64,000 nt of DNA. Source: Paraburkholderia silvatlantica (GTDB lineage: Bacteria > Pseudomonadota > Gammaproteobacteria > Burkholderiales > Burkholderiaceae). A program made the translations under genes and the position numbers. Under the pieces are notes generated by a model that saw only the letters and a list, made by a program, of their open reading frames with translations, did not search any database and was not told the DNA's origin. Of the stretch, positions 56,687-64,000 are shown piece after piece (position 1 is the stretch's first letter; every line of letters begins with the position of its first letter). The stretch covers positions 1 through 64,000 of the forward strand of contig NZ_QEOL01000007.1 in the NCBI RefSeq assembly GCF_003096715.1. Reading direction: 5' to 3'.

Positions 56687-57157
56687 GTGCCTGACGTGAC
56701 CATCGCAGTCGACCACGCCGTTCCGGACTTCACCGCCCCCGCTACCGGCGGCGACTTCACGCTTTCGAGCCTGAAGGGCAGCAAGGTGGTGCTGTACTTC
56801 TATCCGAAAGACAACACGCCGGGCTGCACGACCGAAGGCCTGCAATTCCGCGACCTCTATCCGAAGTTCAAAAAGGCCGGCGCGCAGATCGTGGGCGTGT
56901 CGCGCGACAGCGTGCGCTCTCACGATAACTTCAAGGCCAAGCTGGAACTGCCGTTTACCTTGGTATCGGATGCCGACGAAGCGCTGTGCACGCTCTTCGA
57001 CGTCATCAAATTGAAGAAAATGTATGGCAAACAGGTACGCGGGATCGAACGCTCGACCTTTCTCATCGACGCGGCCGGCGTGCTGCGCCAGGAGTGGCGC
57101 GGCATCAAGGTCCCGGGCCATGTCGAGGACGTTCTGGAGGCTGTACAAGCGCTTTGA
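56687..57157 (+). CDS. bcp: Thioredoxin-dependent thiol peroxidase (Bcp/PrxQ)
   Basis: This 156-residue peroxiredoxin reduces hydroperoxides. The peroxidatic Cys47 lies in YPKDNTPGCTTEGLQFRD. The resolving Cys five residues later, present in E. coli Bcp, is Leu52 here. Only one other Cys (Cys101) remains, so the enzyme may work as a 1-Cys type or use Cys101. The start is GTG at 56687 with AAAGGGAG upstream. It lies between arnD and phoH. Confidence 0.93.
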   Translation: MPDVTIAVDHAVPDFTAPATGGDFTLSSLKGSKVVLYFYPKDNTPGCTTEGLQFRDLYPKFKKAGAQIVGVSRDSVRSHDNFKAKLELPFTLVSDADEALCTLFDVIKLKKMYGKQVRGIERSTFLIDAAGVLRQEWRGIKVPGHVEDVLEAVQAL

Positions 57158-57556
57158 GGAGCGTTATATTGGGCTGCAATGAGTGCCTGTCCAACCCTTT
57201 TTACGTCGCGTTGCGGCGGTTTCGCAGCCGGTCATGGCATGACCGGAAGTGCGTATCCGAGGCAACGGGACAACACCGAAGTGAAGCCGCTTGCCTCGTC
57301 ATCCGGGGCGGCGGCTTTTTTGTTTGTTCCATGCTGTTCTCTCCCGCTTTTCTCCCTGTTCGCGCCGGCTTTGCGACCCGGCGCGCGCAAACGTCAAGGA
57401 GCTGATCGAAAACCAGGCGAACCGGCATTTTCTGACCTGAGCGCGCACCTTGCGCAGTAACGACGGGGGCCTACCCGGCACCCGCACGCACCGCCCGAAA
57501 GCGCGCCTTACTGGGTAACCCCGCGACCACTCGACCCGATTTTTTCGAGGGACACC
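57158..57556. other. bcp-phoH intergenic region with structured 3' element
   Basis: This 399-base interval carries a short hairpin (CCGGTCAT-GGC-ATGACCGG, 57227-57245) and a terminator (57284-57320). The open frame across it (57179-57460) has no ribosome binding site or protein-like pattern. The second half is the phoH leader. Confidence 0.55.
57284..57320 (+). terminator. Rho-independent terminator downstream of bcp
   Basis: AAGCCGC pairs with GCGGCTT, with an inner CCTCG/CGGGG pairing, and a TTTTTT run follows. It lies about 125 bases after the bcp stop. Confidence 0.75.
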
Positions 57557-59392
57557 ATGCCTTTGCCTACTCCCCCCAGCAAGCTCGGCAACCTGCTGCC
57601 GCCCGAAGAATACAAGGCGCGTGCCCGCACGACGCGCAGCACACGCAAGGCCGCGAGCGAGAACGACGCTGCCGACGTTGCCGAATACGGCCCCGGCAGC
57701 GTTGCCGAGCCGATGACGCAGGCCGCCAACGCCGCCACCACCTTGCGCACGGTGCCGCTTTCGAGCGCCAGCGCCGAACTGGCTGCGCTCGAACCGGTCG
57801 CACCGGCACCCGCGCGCAACAAGCGCAACAACAGGCAGGTCACGGCCGCGCTGCTGCAGCCGCTCGAGGCCCGCACCGGCGACGAGACACCCGTTGCGCG
57901 CGGCGGCAAACCCGCCTCGGCAAAAGCCTCAGGCGGCGCCGCTGCGCCTGCCGCGCGCGCCGGCGCGAAAAAACGCGTGCATCCCGAAGAGAGCACCGAA
58001 GTCCAGAAGCTTTTCGTGCTCGACACGAACGTGCTGATGCACGACCCGACCTGCCTGTTCCGTTTCGAGGAACACGACGTCTATCTGCCGATGATGACGT
58101 TGGAAGAACTCGACAACCACAAGAAGGGCATGTCGGAAGTCGCGCGCAACGCGCGCCAGGTGAGCCGCACGCTCGACCAGCTGGTCGCCAATGCCGGCCC
58201 GATCTCGGAAGGCATTTCGCTTGGCCGCCTCGGCAGCCGCGAGGCGCTTGGGCGCCTGTACTTCCAGACCACGCTCACGCATATCGATCCGGTCGACGGC
58301 CTGCCCCAGGGCAAAGCCGATAACCAGATCCTCGGCGTGGTGCGCGCGCTGCAGCGCGACCGGCCGGACCGCCTCGTCGTGCTGGTGTCGAAAGACATCA
58401 ACATGCGCATCAAGGCCCATGCGCTCGGCCTGCCCGCGGAAGACTACTTCAACGACCAGGTTCTCGAAGACAAGGACCTGCTCTACTCGGGCGTACGCGC
58501 GCTCCAGCAGGACTTCTGGTCGAAGCACGCCAAGGGCATGGAGTCCTGGCAGGATACCAAGACCGGCACGACGTATTACCGCGTGACAGGTCCCGAATGC
58601 CTCTCGATGCTCGTGAACGAGTTCGTCTACCTCGAGCCGCAGAACGGCGAACCGGCGTTCCATGCGATCGTGCGCGAGCTCAACGGCAAGACGGCGCTCC
58701 TGCAGACGCTGCGCGACTATGGCCACCACAAGAACAACGTGTGGGGCATCACGGCGCGCAACCGCGAGCAGAACTTCGCCCTGAACCTGCTGATGAACCC
58801 GGAGATCGACTTCGTCACGCTGCTCGGCCAGGCCGGCACGGGCAAGACGCTCGTCGCGCTCGCGGCGGGCCTCGCGCAAGTGCTCGACGAAAAGCGCTAC
58901 AACGAGATCATCGTCACGCGCGCGACCGTGCCGGTTGGCGAGGACATCGGCTTCCTGCCGGGTACCGAAGAAGAAAAGATGCAGCCGTGGATGGGCGCCT
59001 TCGACGACAACCTCGAAGTCCTCCAGAAGACCGACGACGCCGCCGGCGAATGGGGCCGCGCCGCGACCCAGGAGCTGATTCGCTCGCGCCTGAAGGTCAA
59101 GAGCATGAACTTCATGCGCGGCCGCACGTTCGTGGACAAGTATCTGATCATCGACGAGGCGCAGAACCTCACGCCCAAGCAGATGAAGACGCTCGTCACG
59201 CGCGCGGGCCCGGGCACGAAGATCGTGTGTCTCGGCAACATCGCGCAGATCGACACGCCGTATCTGACCGAAGGCAGTTCCGGCCTCACCTACGTGGTGG
59301 ATCGCTTCAAGGGCTGGGCGCACAGCGGCCACGTGACGCTTGCGCGCGGCGAACGCTCGCGGCTCGCCGATTACGCCTCCGATATCCTGTAA
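57557..59392 (+). CDS. PIN domain plus PhoH-like ATPase
   Basis: This 611-residue protein joins an N-terminal disordered Ala/Arg/Thr-rich segment (about 1-150), a PIN ribonuclease domain (KLFVLDTNVLMHDP, with acidic residues in MTLEELDNHKKG and DRLVVLVSKDINMRIKA; about 155-310) and a C-terminal PhoH ATPase domain (Walker A LGQAGTGKTLVALAAGL, Walker B YLIIDEAQNLTP; about 380-605). PIN-PhoH proteins are reported as RNA-unwinding ribonucleases. A very strong terminator follows. Confidence 0.92.
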   Translation: MPLPTPPSKLGNLLPPEEYKARARTTRSTRKAASENDAADVAEYGPGSVAEPMTQAANAATTLRTVPLSSASAELAALEPVAPAPARNKRNNRQVTAALLQPLEARTGDETPVARGGKPASAKASGGAAAPAARAGAKKRVHPEESTEVQKLFVLDTNVLMHDPTCLFRFEEHDVYLPMMTLEELDNHKKGMSEVARNARQVSRTLDQLVANAGPISEGISLGRLGSREALGRLYFQTTLTHIDPVDGLPQGKADNQILGVVRALQRDRPDRLVVLVSKDINMRIKAHALGLPAEDYFNDQVLEDKDLLYSGVRALQQDFWSKHAKGMESWQDTKTGTTYYRVTGPECLSMLVNEFVYLEPQNGEPAFHAIVRELNGKTALLQTLRDYGHHKNNVWGITARNREQNFALNLLMNPEIDFVTLLGQAGTGKTLVALAAGLAQVLDEKRYNEIIVTRATVPVGEDIGFLPGTEEEKMQPWMGAFDDNLEVLQKTDDAAGEWGRAATQELIRSRLKVKSMNFMRGRTFVDKYLIIDEAQNLTPKQMKTLVTRAGPGTKIVCLGNIAQIDTPYLTEGSSGLTYVVDRFKGWAHSGHVTLARGERSRLADYASDIL

Positions 59393-59438
59393 TCCATTCT
59401 CCGGGCGCCGCCTTTCGAGGGCGCCCATGCACAGGGCG

Positions 59439-59476
59439 AGGACCGTATCCGGGCAACCGGATACGGTCCTTTTTTA
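59439..59476 (+). terminator. Rho-independent terminator after the PIN-PhoH gene
   Basis: A 14-bp perfect stem (AGGACCGTATCCGG with CCGGATACGGTCCT) has a GCAA tetraloop and is followed by a T run. Confidence 0.95.
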
Positions 59477-59637
59477 TTGCGAGGGCGTCCCGAGGGCGTC
59501 CCCCAGGCACAACAGTTGGCGCACGAACTTCAAGTAAGTTGTGAAGAATTCTTGCGAAAGCCCTGACAGGCGGGCTACCATCCGCCCATGTCCCGTTTTC
59601 CCGATGGCGCACGCGTCGCGCGCGCCGCATCCGCTTC

Positions 59638-60750
59638 ATGCGTCGACTCTGGTTTGCGCTTTTGATCGCAGTCCTGCTTGCCGCGTGCTCCAGCGCGCCG
59701 CAAAAGGTATCGCGCAGCGGTTCGTCTGCCGGCGAGAACGCGTGGCGCACGAAGCCCCCGGGCTTTCCCAATTTCGTCGATCATAGCGTGGGCCGCGAGG
59801 AAATCTCGATCCAGGCGATGGGGCTCGTGGGCATTCCGTATCGCTGGGGCGGCAATACGCCCGATAGCGGCTTCGATTGCAGCGGTCTCGTCAAATACGT
59901 GCTGGCGCGCTCGGCCTCGGTGGACTTGCCCCGCACCACGGCCGAAATGAGCCTGCGCGGCGAAACGATCGAGCCCGACGAGATCGCCGCCGGCGATCTC
60001 GTCTTCTTCAATACGACCGGGCGGCCGCATTCTCACGTCGGGATATACGTCGGCAACCTGCGCTTCGTCAACGCGCCTTCGACCGGCGGTACGGTGCGAC
60101 TCGACTATCTGACCAACCCCTACTGGGCGAAGCGCTTCGACGGGATCCGCCGCATGGCGCCGCCCAAACGCACGCCTTTCGAGACGCCGACCTGGGAAGC
60201 GTCTACGCCGGCCGAACGCTTGCCTGGCGCGAACGCCGCGCCACCGGCTGCCGCGATGGCAAGCGTCGCGCCGGCTGCGGCGGCCCAGCCCGCGCCGCGA
60301 GCCGCGGCCGCAAGCCAGAACCGCATGGTCGCCGCACCGCAGCCGGCCTATGCGGCAGCGCCGGCCGCCACCACGACGGCTTCCGCCGCCCCGCCCGATG
60401 CCTTCGAGCCGCCCCCCGCCTCGCCCGGTGCGGCGCAAATGCAGGCGCGCGACGCGCTCGCGCCCGCGGTTACACCCGGCAACAACGCGCCTGCCTATGC
60501 CGCCAATCCCGCAGCTAGCGCACCGCGCGACGCCATCGATGCCGCCGCCGACGCCTTCGAGCCTCCGCCGCCCACGGCAAGCGCAGCGGCGCGCCAGGCC
60601 GGCCAACTGGGCTCGACGCCGATCCAGGCGGCACCGCCGGCTGCGGGAAGCGCGCAGATCATGCGCGCTTCGACAGCCGGCTCAGCCACCCCCGCCCCGA
60701 CCCAGTCCAGCGACGATCCCATCGCGCGCTTTGCCAACAGCGGCGACTGA
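59638..60750 (+). CDS. NlpC/P60 (C40) lipoprotein peptidase
   Basis: This 370-residue exported protein has a lipoprotein signal MRRLWFALLIAVLLAAC, with the lipidated Cys at 17. The NlpC/P60 domain (about 50-170) carries catalytic Cys in GFDCSGLVKYV and His in RPHSHVGIYVGN, so it should cut peptide bonds in peptidoglycan stems. The remaining 190 residues are a disordered Ala/Pro tail containing two copies of a DAFEPPP motif. The relationship is to the Spr/MepS type. Confidence 0.9.
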   Translation: MRRLWFALLIAVLLAACSSAPQKVSRSGSSAGENAWRTKPPGFPNFVDHSVGREEISIQAMGLVGIPYRWGGNTPDSGFDCSGLVKYVLARSASVDLPRTTAEMSLRGETIEPDEIAAGDLVFFNTTGRPHSHVGIYVGNLRFVNAPSTGGTVRLDYLTNPYWAKRFDGIRRMAPPKRTPFETPTWEASTPAERLPGANAAPPAAAMASVAPAAAAQPAPRAAAASQNRMVAAPQPAYAAAPAATTTASAAPPDAFEPPPASPGAAQMQARDALAPAVTPGNNAPAYAANPAASAPRDAIDAAADAFEPPPPTASAAARQAGQLGSTPIQAAPPAAGSAQIMRASTAGSATPAPTQSSDDPIARFANSGD

Positions 60751-60891
60751 AGCGGCCCCGCGGCGGCGCCGAGCGGCACGTTGCCCCTGGCCGGACGGCG
60801 AGTCTTGCTCCCAGCGGTTTGCGACGCCCCGCGCCTCTGCTATCTTCTTGGGACCGTTCTTCATACTTTCGCGCAGCGAGGCGAGGCGACG

Positions 60892-61698
60892 ATGGATCTT
60901 GGACTCAGCAACAAGGTGGTACTCGTGACGGGCGGCAGCAAGGGCATCGGCCTTGCCTGCGCGCGCGCCTTTGCGCAGGAAGGCGCCCGTGTGGCGATCG
61001 TCTCGCGCGACCCCGCCAATCTCGCGCGCGCCCGCGAGCAACTGGCAAGCGTTGGCCTGCACGTGCACCTCACGCGCGCGGACCTGCACGAAGCGCACAG
61101 CGCTGCCGACGTGGTCGAAGAGGTTTCCACCGCGGTCGGCCCCATCGATATCCTCGTCAACAGCGCGGGCGCCGCACGCCGCTACGACCCGGAAACGCTC
61201 GATGCGGACGCGTTCAGGGCCACGATGGAGGCGAAATATTTCCCCTACATCTACCCGCAGCAGGAAGTGCTGCGCCGCATGGTGCAGCGGATCAAGTCGG
61301 GCGAGAGCATGGAGCCCGGGGCGATCGTCAACATCATCGGCATGGGCGGCAAGTTCGCGAGTGACATCCATATCGCGGGCGGCGCGGCCAACGCGGCGTT
61401 GATGCTCGCGACCGTGGGCCTCGCGCACTACCATGCGCGCTACGGCATCCGCATCAATGCGATCAACCCCGGCGCCACGCTTACGGAGCGGCTGCAGGAG
61501 GCCGTTCAGCTGGAGGCGCAACGTACGGGCGTCGGCGCGCAGGAGGCGTTGGCGAGCGGCGAGTCGAAGGTGCCGCTCGGGCGCTACGCGAAGCCGGAGG
61601 AAATTGCCGATGTCGCGCTCTTCCTCGCGAGCCGCCGGGCGAGCTACGTCACCGGCGCGCTCATCCCGATGGATGGAGCGAGCACGCCGCTGATCTGA
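60892..61698 (+). CDS. SDR family protein with substituted catalytic Tyr and Lys
   Basis: This 268-residue Rossmann protein has the cofactor motif TGGSKGIG (residues 14-21), NSAGAARRY and the C-terminal YVTGALIPMDGAS. At the position of the usual YxxxK it reads AGGAANAAL (where most SDRs have AYSASKAAL), so both catalytic residues are replaced (Gly and Asn). It may be a non-redox or atypical enzyme. The ATG at 60892 is chosen because the family N-terminus begins there and GAGGCGAGG lies upstream. It is convergent with pit. Confidence 0.85.
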   Translation: MDLGLSNKVVLVTGGSKGIGLACARAFAQEGARVAIVSRDPANLARAREQLASVGLHVHLTRADLHEAHSAADVVEEVSTAVGPIDILVNSAGAARRYDPETLDADAFRATMEAKYFPYIYPQQEVLRRMVQRIKSGESMEPGAIVNIIGMGGKFASDIHIAGGAANAALMLATVGLAHYHARYGIRINAINPGATLTERLQEAVQLEAQRTGVGAQEALASGESKVPLGRYAKPEEIADVALFLASRRASYVTGALIPMDGASTPLI

Positions 61699-61739
61699 AC
61701 TGAGGCACATGTCGGCGCGCTAGCAAGGCCTCAAAAGCA

Positions 61740-61763
61740 CTGCGGCGCCCGAAGGCGCCGCAG
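61740..61763. terminator. Hairpin terminator between the SDR gene and pit
   Basis: CTGCGGCGCC-CGAA-GGCGCCGCAG is a perfect 10-bp stem, followed by GTTTT on the plus strand, between two convergent genes. Confidence 0.8.
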
Positions 61764-61766
61764 GTT

Positions 61767-62777
61767 TTACATGAAGCGGTGACCGAGCCACCACGCGGCC
61801 GCGGCCAGCGTGGCGGAGGCCGGTATGGTCAGCACCCAGGCCCAGACGATGTTGCCCGCCACGCCCCAGCGCACCGCGCTGAGTTTCTGCGTCGCGCCAA
61901 CGCCGACAATCGCGCCGGTGATCGTGTGCGTGGTCGAAACGGGAATGCCCATCCACGAAGCCGTGAAGAGCGTGAGCGCCCCGCCCGCTTCCGCGCAGAA
62001 ACCTCCCACCGGCTTGAGCCTGGTGATCTTCTGACCCATCGTGCGCACGATGCGCCAGCCGCCGAACAGCGTGCCGAGACCCATCGACAGATAGCAGCCG
62101 CCAATCACCCAGATGGGCGGCGCGTCCGCGCCGATCGCCGAGTAGCCCGTTGCGATCAGCAGCATCCAGATGATGCCGATGGTCTTCTGCGCGTCGTTGC
62201 CGCCGTGCCCGAGGCTGTAGAGGCTCGCGGAAAGCAGCTGCAGGCGCCTGAAGCGCCGGTCGACCTTGCTTGGCGGCGTGCGAAAGTACAGCCACGACAC
62301 CGTGAGCATGAACAGCGAACCCAGGATGAAGCCGAGCAGCGGCGAGATGAAGATGAACGCCACGGTCTTCATGAGGCCGTCGAAATTGAGCGAGCCCCAG
62401 CCCGACTTCGCGAGCGCCGCGCCCACGAGACCGCCGATCAGCGCATGCGACGAACTCGACGGGATGCCGTAGTACCAGGTGAGCACGTTCCAGCCGATCG
62501 CGCCCATCAAGGCGCCGAACACCACGTAGTGGTCGACGATATCGGGGTCGATGGTGCCCTTGCCGACTGTCTGCGCCACCTTCAGGTGGAACACGAAATA
62601 GGCGATCACATTGAACATGGCGGCGAACGCCACCGCCTGCTGCGGCTTCAGAACACCCGTGGACACGACCGTGGCGATGGAATTCGCCGCGTCATGAAAA
62701 CCGTTCATGAAGTCGAAGACGAGCGCGATGGCGACCAGCGTCGCGACCGCCCAGAGAGCGAGTTGTATCGATTGCAT
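61767..62777 (-). CDS. pit: PiT family inorganic phosphate transporter
   Basis: This 336-residue integral membrane carrier has the two PiT signatures: FDFMNGFHDAANSIATVVST near the N-terminus (GFHDAANS) and SLGHGGNDAQKTIGI (about residue 190). It imports phosphate (probably as a metal-phosphate complex) driven by protons. The DUF47 gene lies directly upstream (10 bases), the standard pairing for this family. Confidence 0.94.
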   Translation of the reverse strand: MQSIQLALWAVATLVAIALVFDFMNGFHDAANSIATVVSTGVLKPQQAVAFAAMFNVIAYFVFHLKVAQTVGKGTIDPDIVDHYVVFGALMGAIGWNVLTWYYGIPSSSSHALIGGLVGAALAKSGWGSLNFDGLMKTVAFIFISPLLGFILGSLFMLTVSWLYFRTPPSKVDRRFRRLQLLSASLYSLGHGGNDAQKTIGIIWMLLIATGYSAIGADAPPIWVIGGCYLSMGLGTLFGGWRIVRTMGQKITRLKPVGGFCAEAGGALTLFTASWMGIPVSTTHTITGAIVGVGATQKLSAVRWGVAGNIVWAWVLTIPASATLAAAAWWLGHRFM

Positions 62778-62787
62778 CGCAGTTCGC

Positions 62788-63414
62788 TCAGGCGTTCTCT
62801 AGCACGATGCCTTCGATGATGTTCGCGACATCCTCGCACTTGTCCGTGATCGCTTCGAGCAGTTCGTAGATCGCCTTCAGCTTGATCAGCGTCTTGACGT
62901 TGTCTTCCTCGCGGAAGAGCTTCGAGATGGCGGAGCGCAACAGGCGGTCGGCGTCCGACTCGAGGCGGTCGATGTCTTCACAGGCCTTGAGGATTTCGCG
63001 CGCCTGCTTCATGTCCGAGAGGAGCCCCACGGCCAGTTGCACGCGCTCGGCCGTGGCCGTCACCACGTGCGCCAGCTGGCTCGCCTCGGCGGTCACGGCT
63101 TGCACGTCGTAGAGCGAAATGGCCGTGGCGACGTCCTCCATGAGGTCGAGGCAGTCGTCCATCGTCGTGATCAGCTTGTGAATCTCGTCGCGGTCGAGCG
63201 GCGTGATGAAGGTCTTGTGCAGCAGGTCGATCGCCTCGTGCGTGAGCTTGTCAGCGGCCTTTTCGGAGGCCTGCACATTCTGCTTGTGGACCTCGGCGTC
63301 AGCGAGGTTATCGATCAGGAGTTCGAGTTCGCGGCTCGCGGAAACGATGCATTTCGCATGCGCATTGAAGATTTCGAAGAACTTGCCCTCGGTGGGCATG
63401 AATCGACCGAACAT
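62788..63414 (-). CDS. DUF47 (PhoU-like) phosphate transport regulator
   Basis: This 208-residue all-helical protein is of the PhoU-like DUF47 family, encoded next to Pit transporters and thought to control them. The N-terminus MFGRFMPTEGKFFEIFNAHA is typical, with acidic metal-site motifs DRDEIHKLITTMDDCLDLMED and ITDKCEDVANIIEGIV, each cut to their cores DRDEIHKL and KCEDVAN. I chose ATG at 63414; upstream in-frame codons have no match. Repeats upstream resemble a Pho box. Confidence 0.92.
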   Translation of the reverse strand: MFGRFMPTEGKFFEIFNAHAKCIVSASRELELLIDNLADAEVHKQNVQASEKAADKLTHEAIDLLHKTFITPLDRDEIHKLITTMDDCLDLMEDVATAISLYDVQAVTAEASQLAHVVTATAERVQLAVGLLSDMKQAREILKACEDIDRLESDADRLLRSAISKLFREEDNVKTLIKLKAIYELLEAITDKCEDVANIIEGIVLENA

Positions 63415-63439
63415 TGGTATCCCGGAAATTGGTCTCGGA

Positions 63440-63535
63440 TTGCCGTCACGAAGCGGTAACTTCGCGGTAACTTCGCGGCAACTACGCTGCATTTAAGCGG
63501 CAAAATAAGCGACAGGGCTGGCTGTCATAAAACGG
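63440..63535 (-). promoter_or_regulatory. 11-bp direct repeats and Pho-box-like sequence upstream of DUF47-pit
   Basis: Three direct units with an 11-base period (CGGTAACTTCG, CGGTAACTTCG, CGGCAACTACG on the plus strand, about 63454-63486) lie 40-75 bases upstream of the DUF47 ATG. A further match, CTGTCATAAAACGGCAAT (about 63520-63537), agrees with the first half of the PhoB consensus. Eleven bases is the spacing of PhoB half-sites. Confidence 0.45.
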
Positions 63536-63630
63536 CAATATTGTATCGTCAGGCGAGAGCTGCCGCATGGATCGGCAGCCGCCAACGCGGCATTTGCGCC
63601 ACTTTGGCGCAAGCCGCGCAACGATTCGCG

Positions 63631-64000
63631 TTATTCGCCGTAGAAGGTCTGCGCCCCGGCAAAATTATCGAACTTCGTGTATTGGCCGTGGAACGTGAGG
63701 CGAACGGGTCCGATCGGACCGTTACGCTGCTTGCCGATGATGATTTCGGCCGTGCCCTTGTCGGGACTGTCCGGGTTGTAGACTTCGTCGCGATAGATGA
63801 ACAGGATGACGTCCGCGTCCTGCTCGATTGCGCCCGATTCACGCAGGTCCGACATCACCGGCCGCTTGTTCGGGCGCTGTTCCAGACCGCGGTTCAGCTG
63901 CGAGAGCGCGATCACCGGTACGTCCAGTTCCTTCGCCAGGCTCTTGAGCGAGCGCGAAATTTCCGAAATCTCGGTCGCGCGGTTCTCGCCCGACGACGAG
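63631..64000 (-). CDS. dnaB: Replicative DNA helicase DnaB, C-terminal fragment (runs off the right edge)
   Basis: The visible last 122 codons contain [20 protein letters not shown], then [22 protein letters not shown] and [21 protein letters not shown], the C-terminal RecA-like motor of hexameric DnaB with its arginine-finger region. The stop is TAA at 63631. The rest of the gene lies beyond the window. Confidence 0.95.
   Translation of the reverse strand, partial: SSSGENRATEISEISRSLKSLAKELDVPVIALSQLNRGLEQRPNKRPVMSDLRESGAIEQDADVILFIYRDEVYNPDSPDKGTAEIIIGKQRNGPIGPVRLTFHGQYTKFDNFAGAQTFYGE

Noticed and set aside
57179..57460. A 93-codon frame between bcp and phoH
   Set aside because: It has no ribosome binding site, runs through a terminator hairpin, and its composition is not protein-like.

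Overview
The window is high-GC chromosomal DNA of a betaproteobacterium of the family Burkholderiaceae, most likely Burkholderia, Paraburkholderia or a close relative. The evidence is the gene content and order: class I phaC followed by phaA, surE-pcm-nlpD-rpoS, dnaX-ybaB-recR, trxA-rho, alaA-hom-thrC, and an Ara4N lipid A locus with ArnA split into two genes. I see no insertion sequence, prophage, CRISPR array, rRNA or tRNA. Nearly every gene is intact, and the window cuts a gene at each end (phaA at the left, dnaB at the right).

Layout. 1-2.2 kb: polyhydroxyalkanoate synthesis (phaA start, phaC). 2.6-9.2 kb: pgeF and rluD, then divergent bamD, the rRNA methyltransferase rlmD, and two nuclease-type proteins. 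9.2-13.1 kb: rpoS, nlpD, pcm and surE on the minus strand. 13.3-15.7 kb: a quinone oxidoreductase and a CoA-transferase. 15.7-19.6 kb: recR, ybaB, dnaX and the SRP RNA. 20.1-23.5 kb: trxA, rho, mtfA and ribosomal protein L31. 23.8-27 kb: an ArnT-like glycosyltransferase and a MATE pump.

27-35.6 kb is the most specialised part: a complete acetoin-catabolism locus. On the minus strand lie acoX, a short-chain dehydrogenase, acoA, acoB, acoC and a lipoyl synthase. The sigma-54 activator acoR is divergent. The intergenic DNA holds a convincing -24/-12 promoter and an array of TGAGAC half-sites that could be the activator's binding site.

35.8-41.2 kb: a secreted ComEA-like DNA-binding protein, a YidB-like protein, clpB with a heat-shock promoter, and an NsrR-like repressor divergent from a truncated haemoglobin, with an NsrR-type dyad between them. 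41.3-47.8 kb: molybdopterin genes (moeA, moaD, moaE), then alaA-hom-thrC. 48.3-56.5 kb: a small conserved protein and the arn cluster (arnT, arnE-like, arnB, arnC, the two halves of arnA, arnD), which makes 4-amino-4-deoxy-L-arabinose and attaches it to lipid A. 56.7-64 kb: bcp, PIN-PhoH, a C40 lipoprotein peptidase, an atypical SDR, the pit/DUF47 phosphate-transport pair and the 3' end of dnaB.

No wholly new system is evident. The best leads are regulatory or structural: the TGAGAC array, the NsrR/globin switch, a 30-bp perfect palindrome between trxA and rho, an acetyltransferase subunit (AcoC) carrying a hydrolase triad, an SDR that has lost its catalytic Tyr and Lys, and several in-frame repeat tracts in housekeeping proteins.
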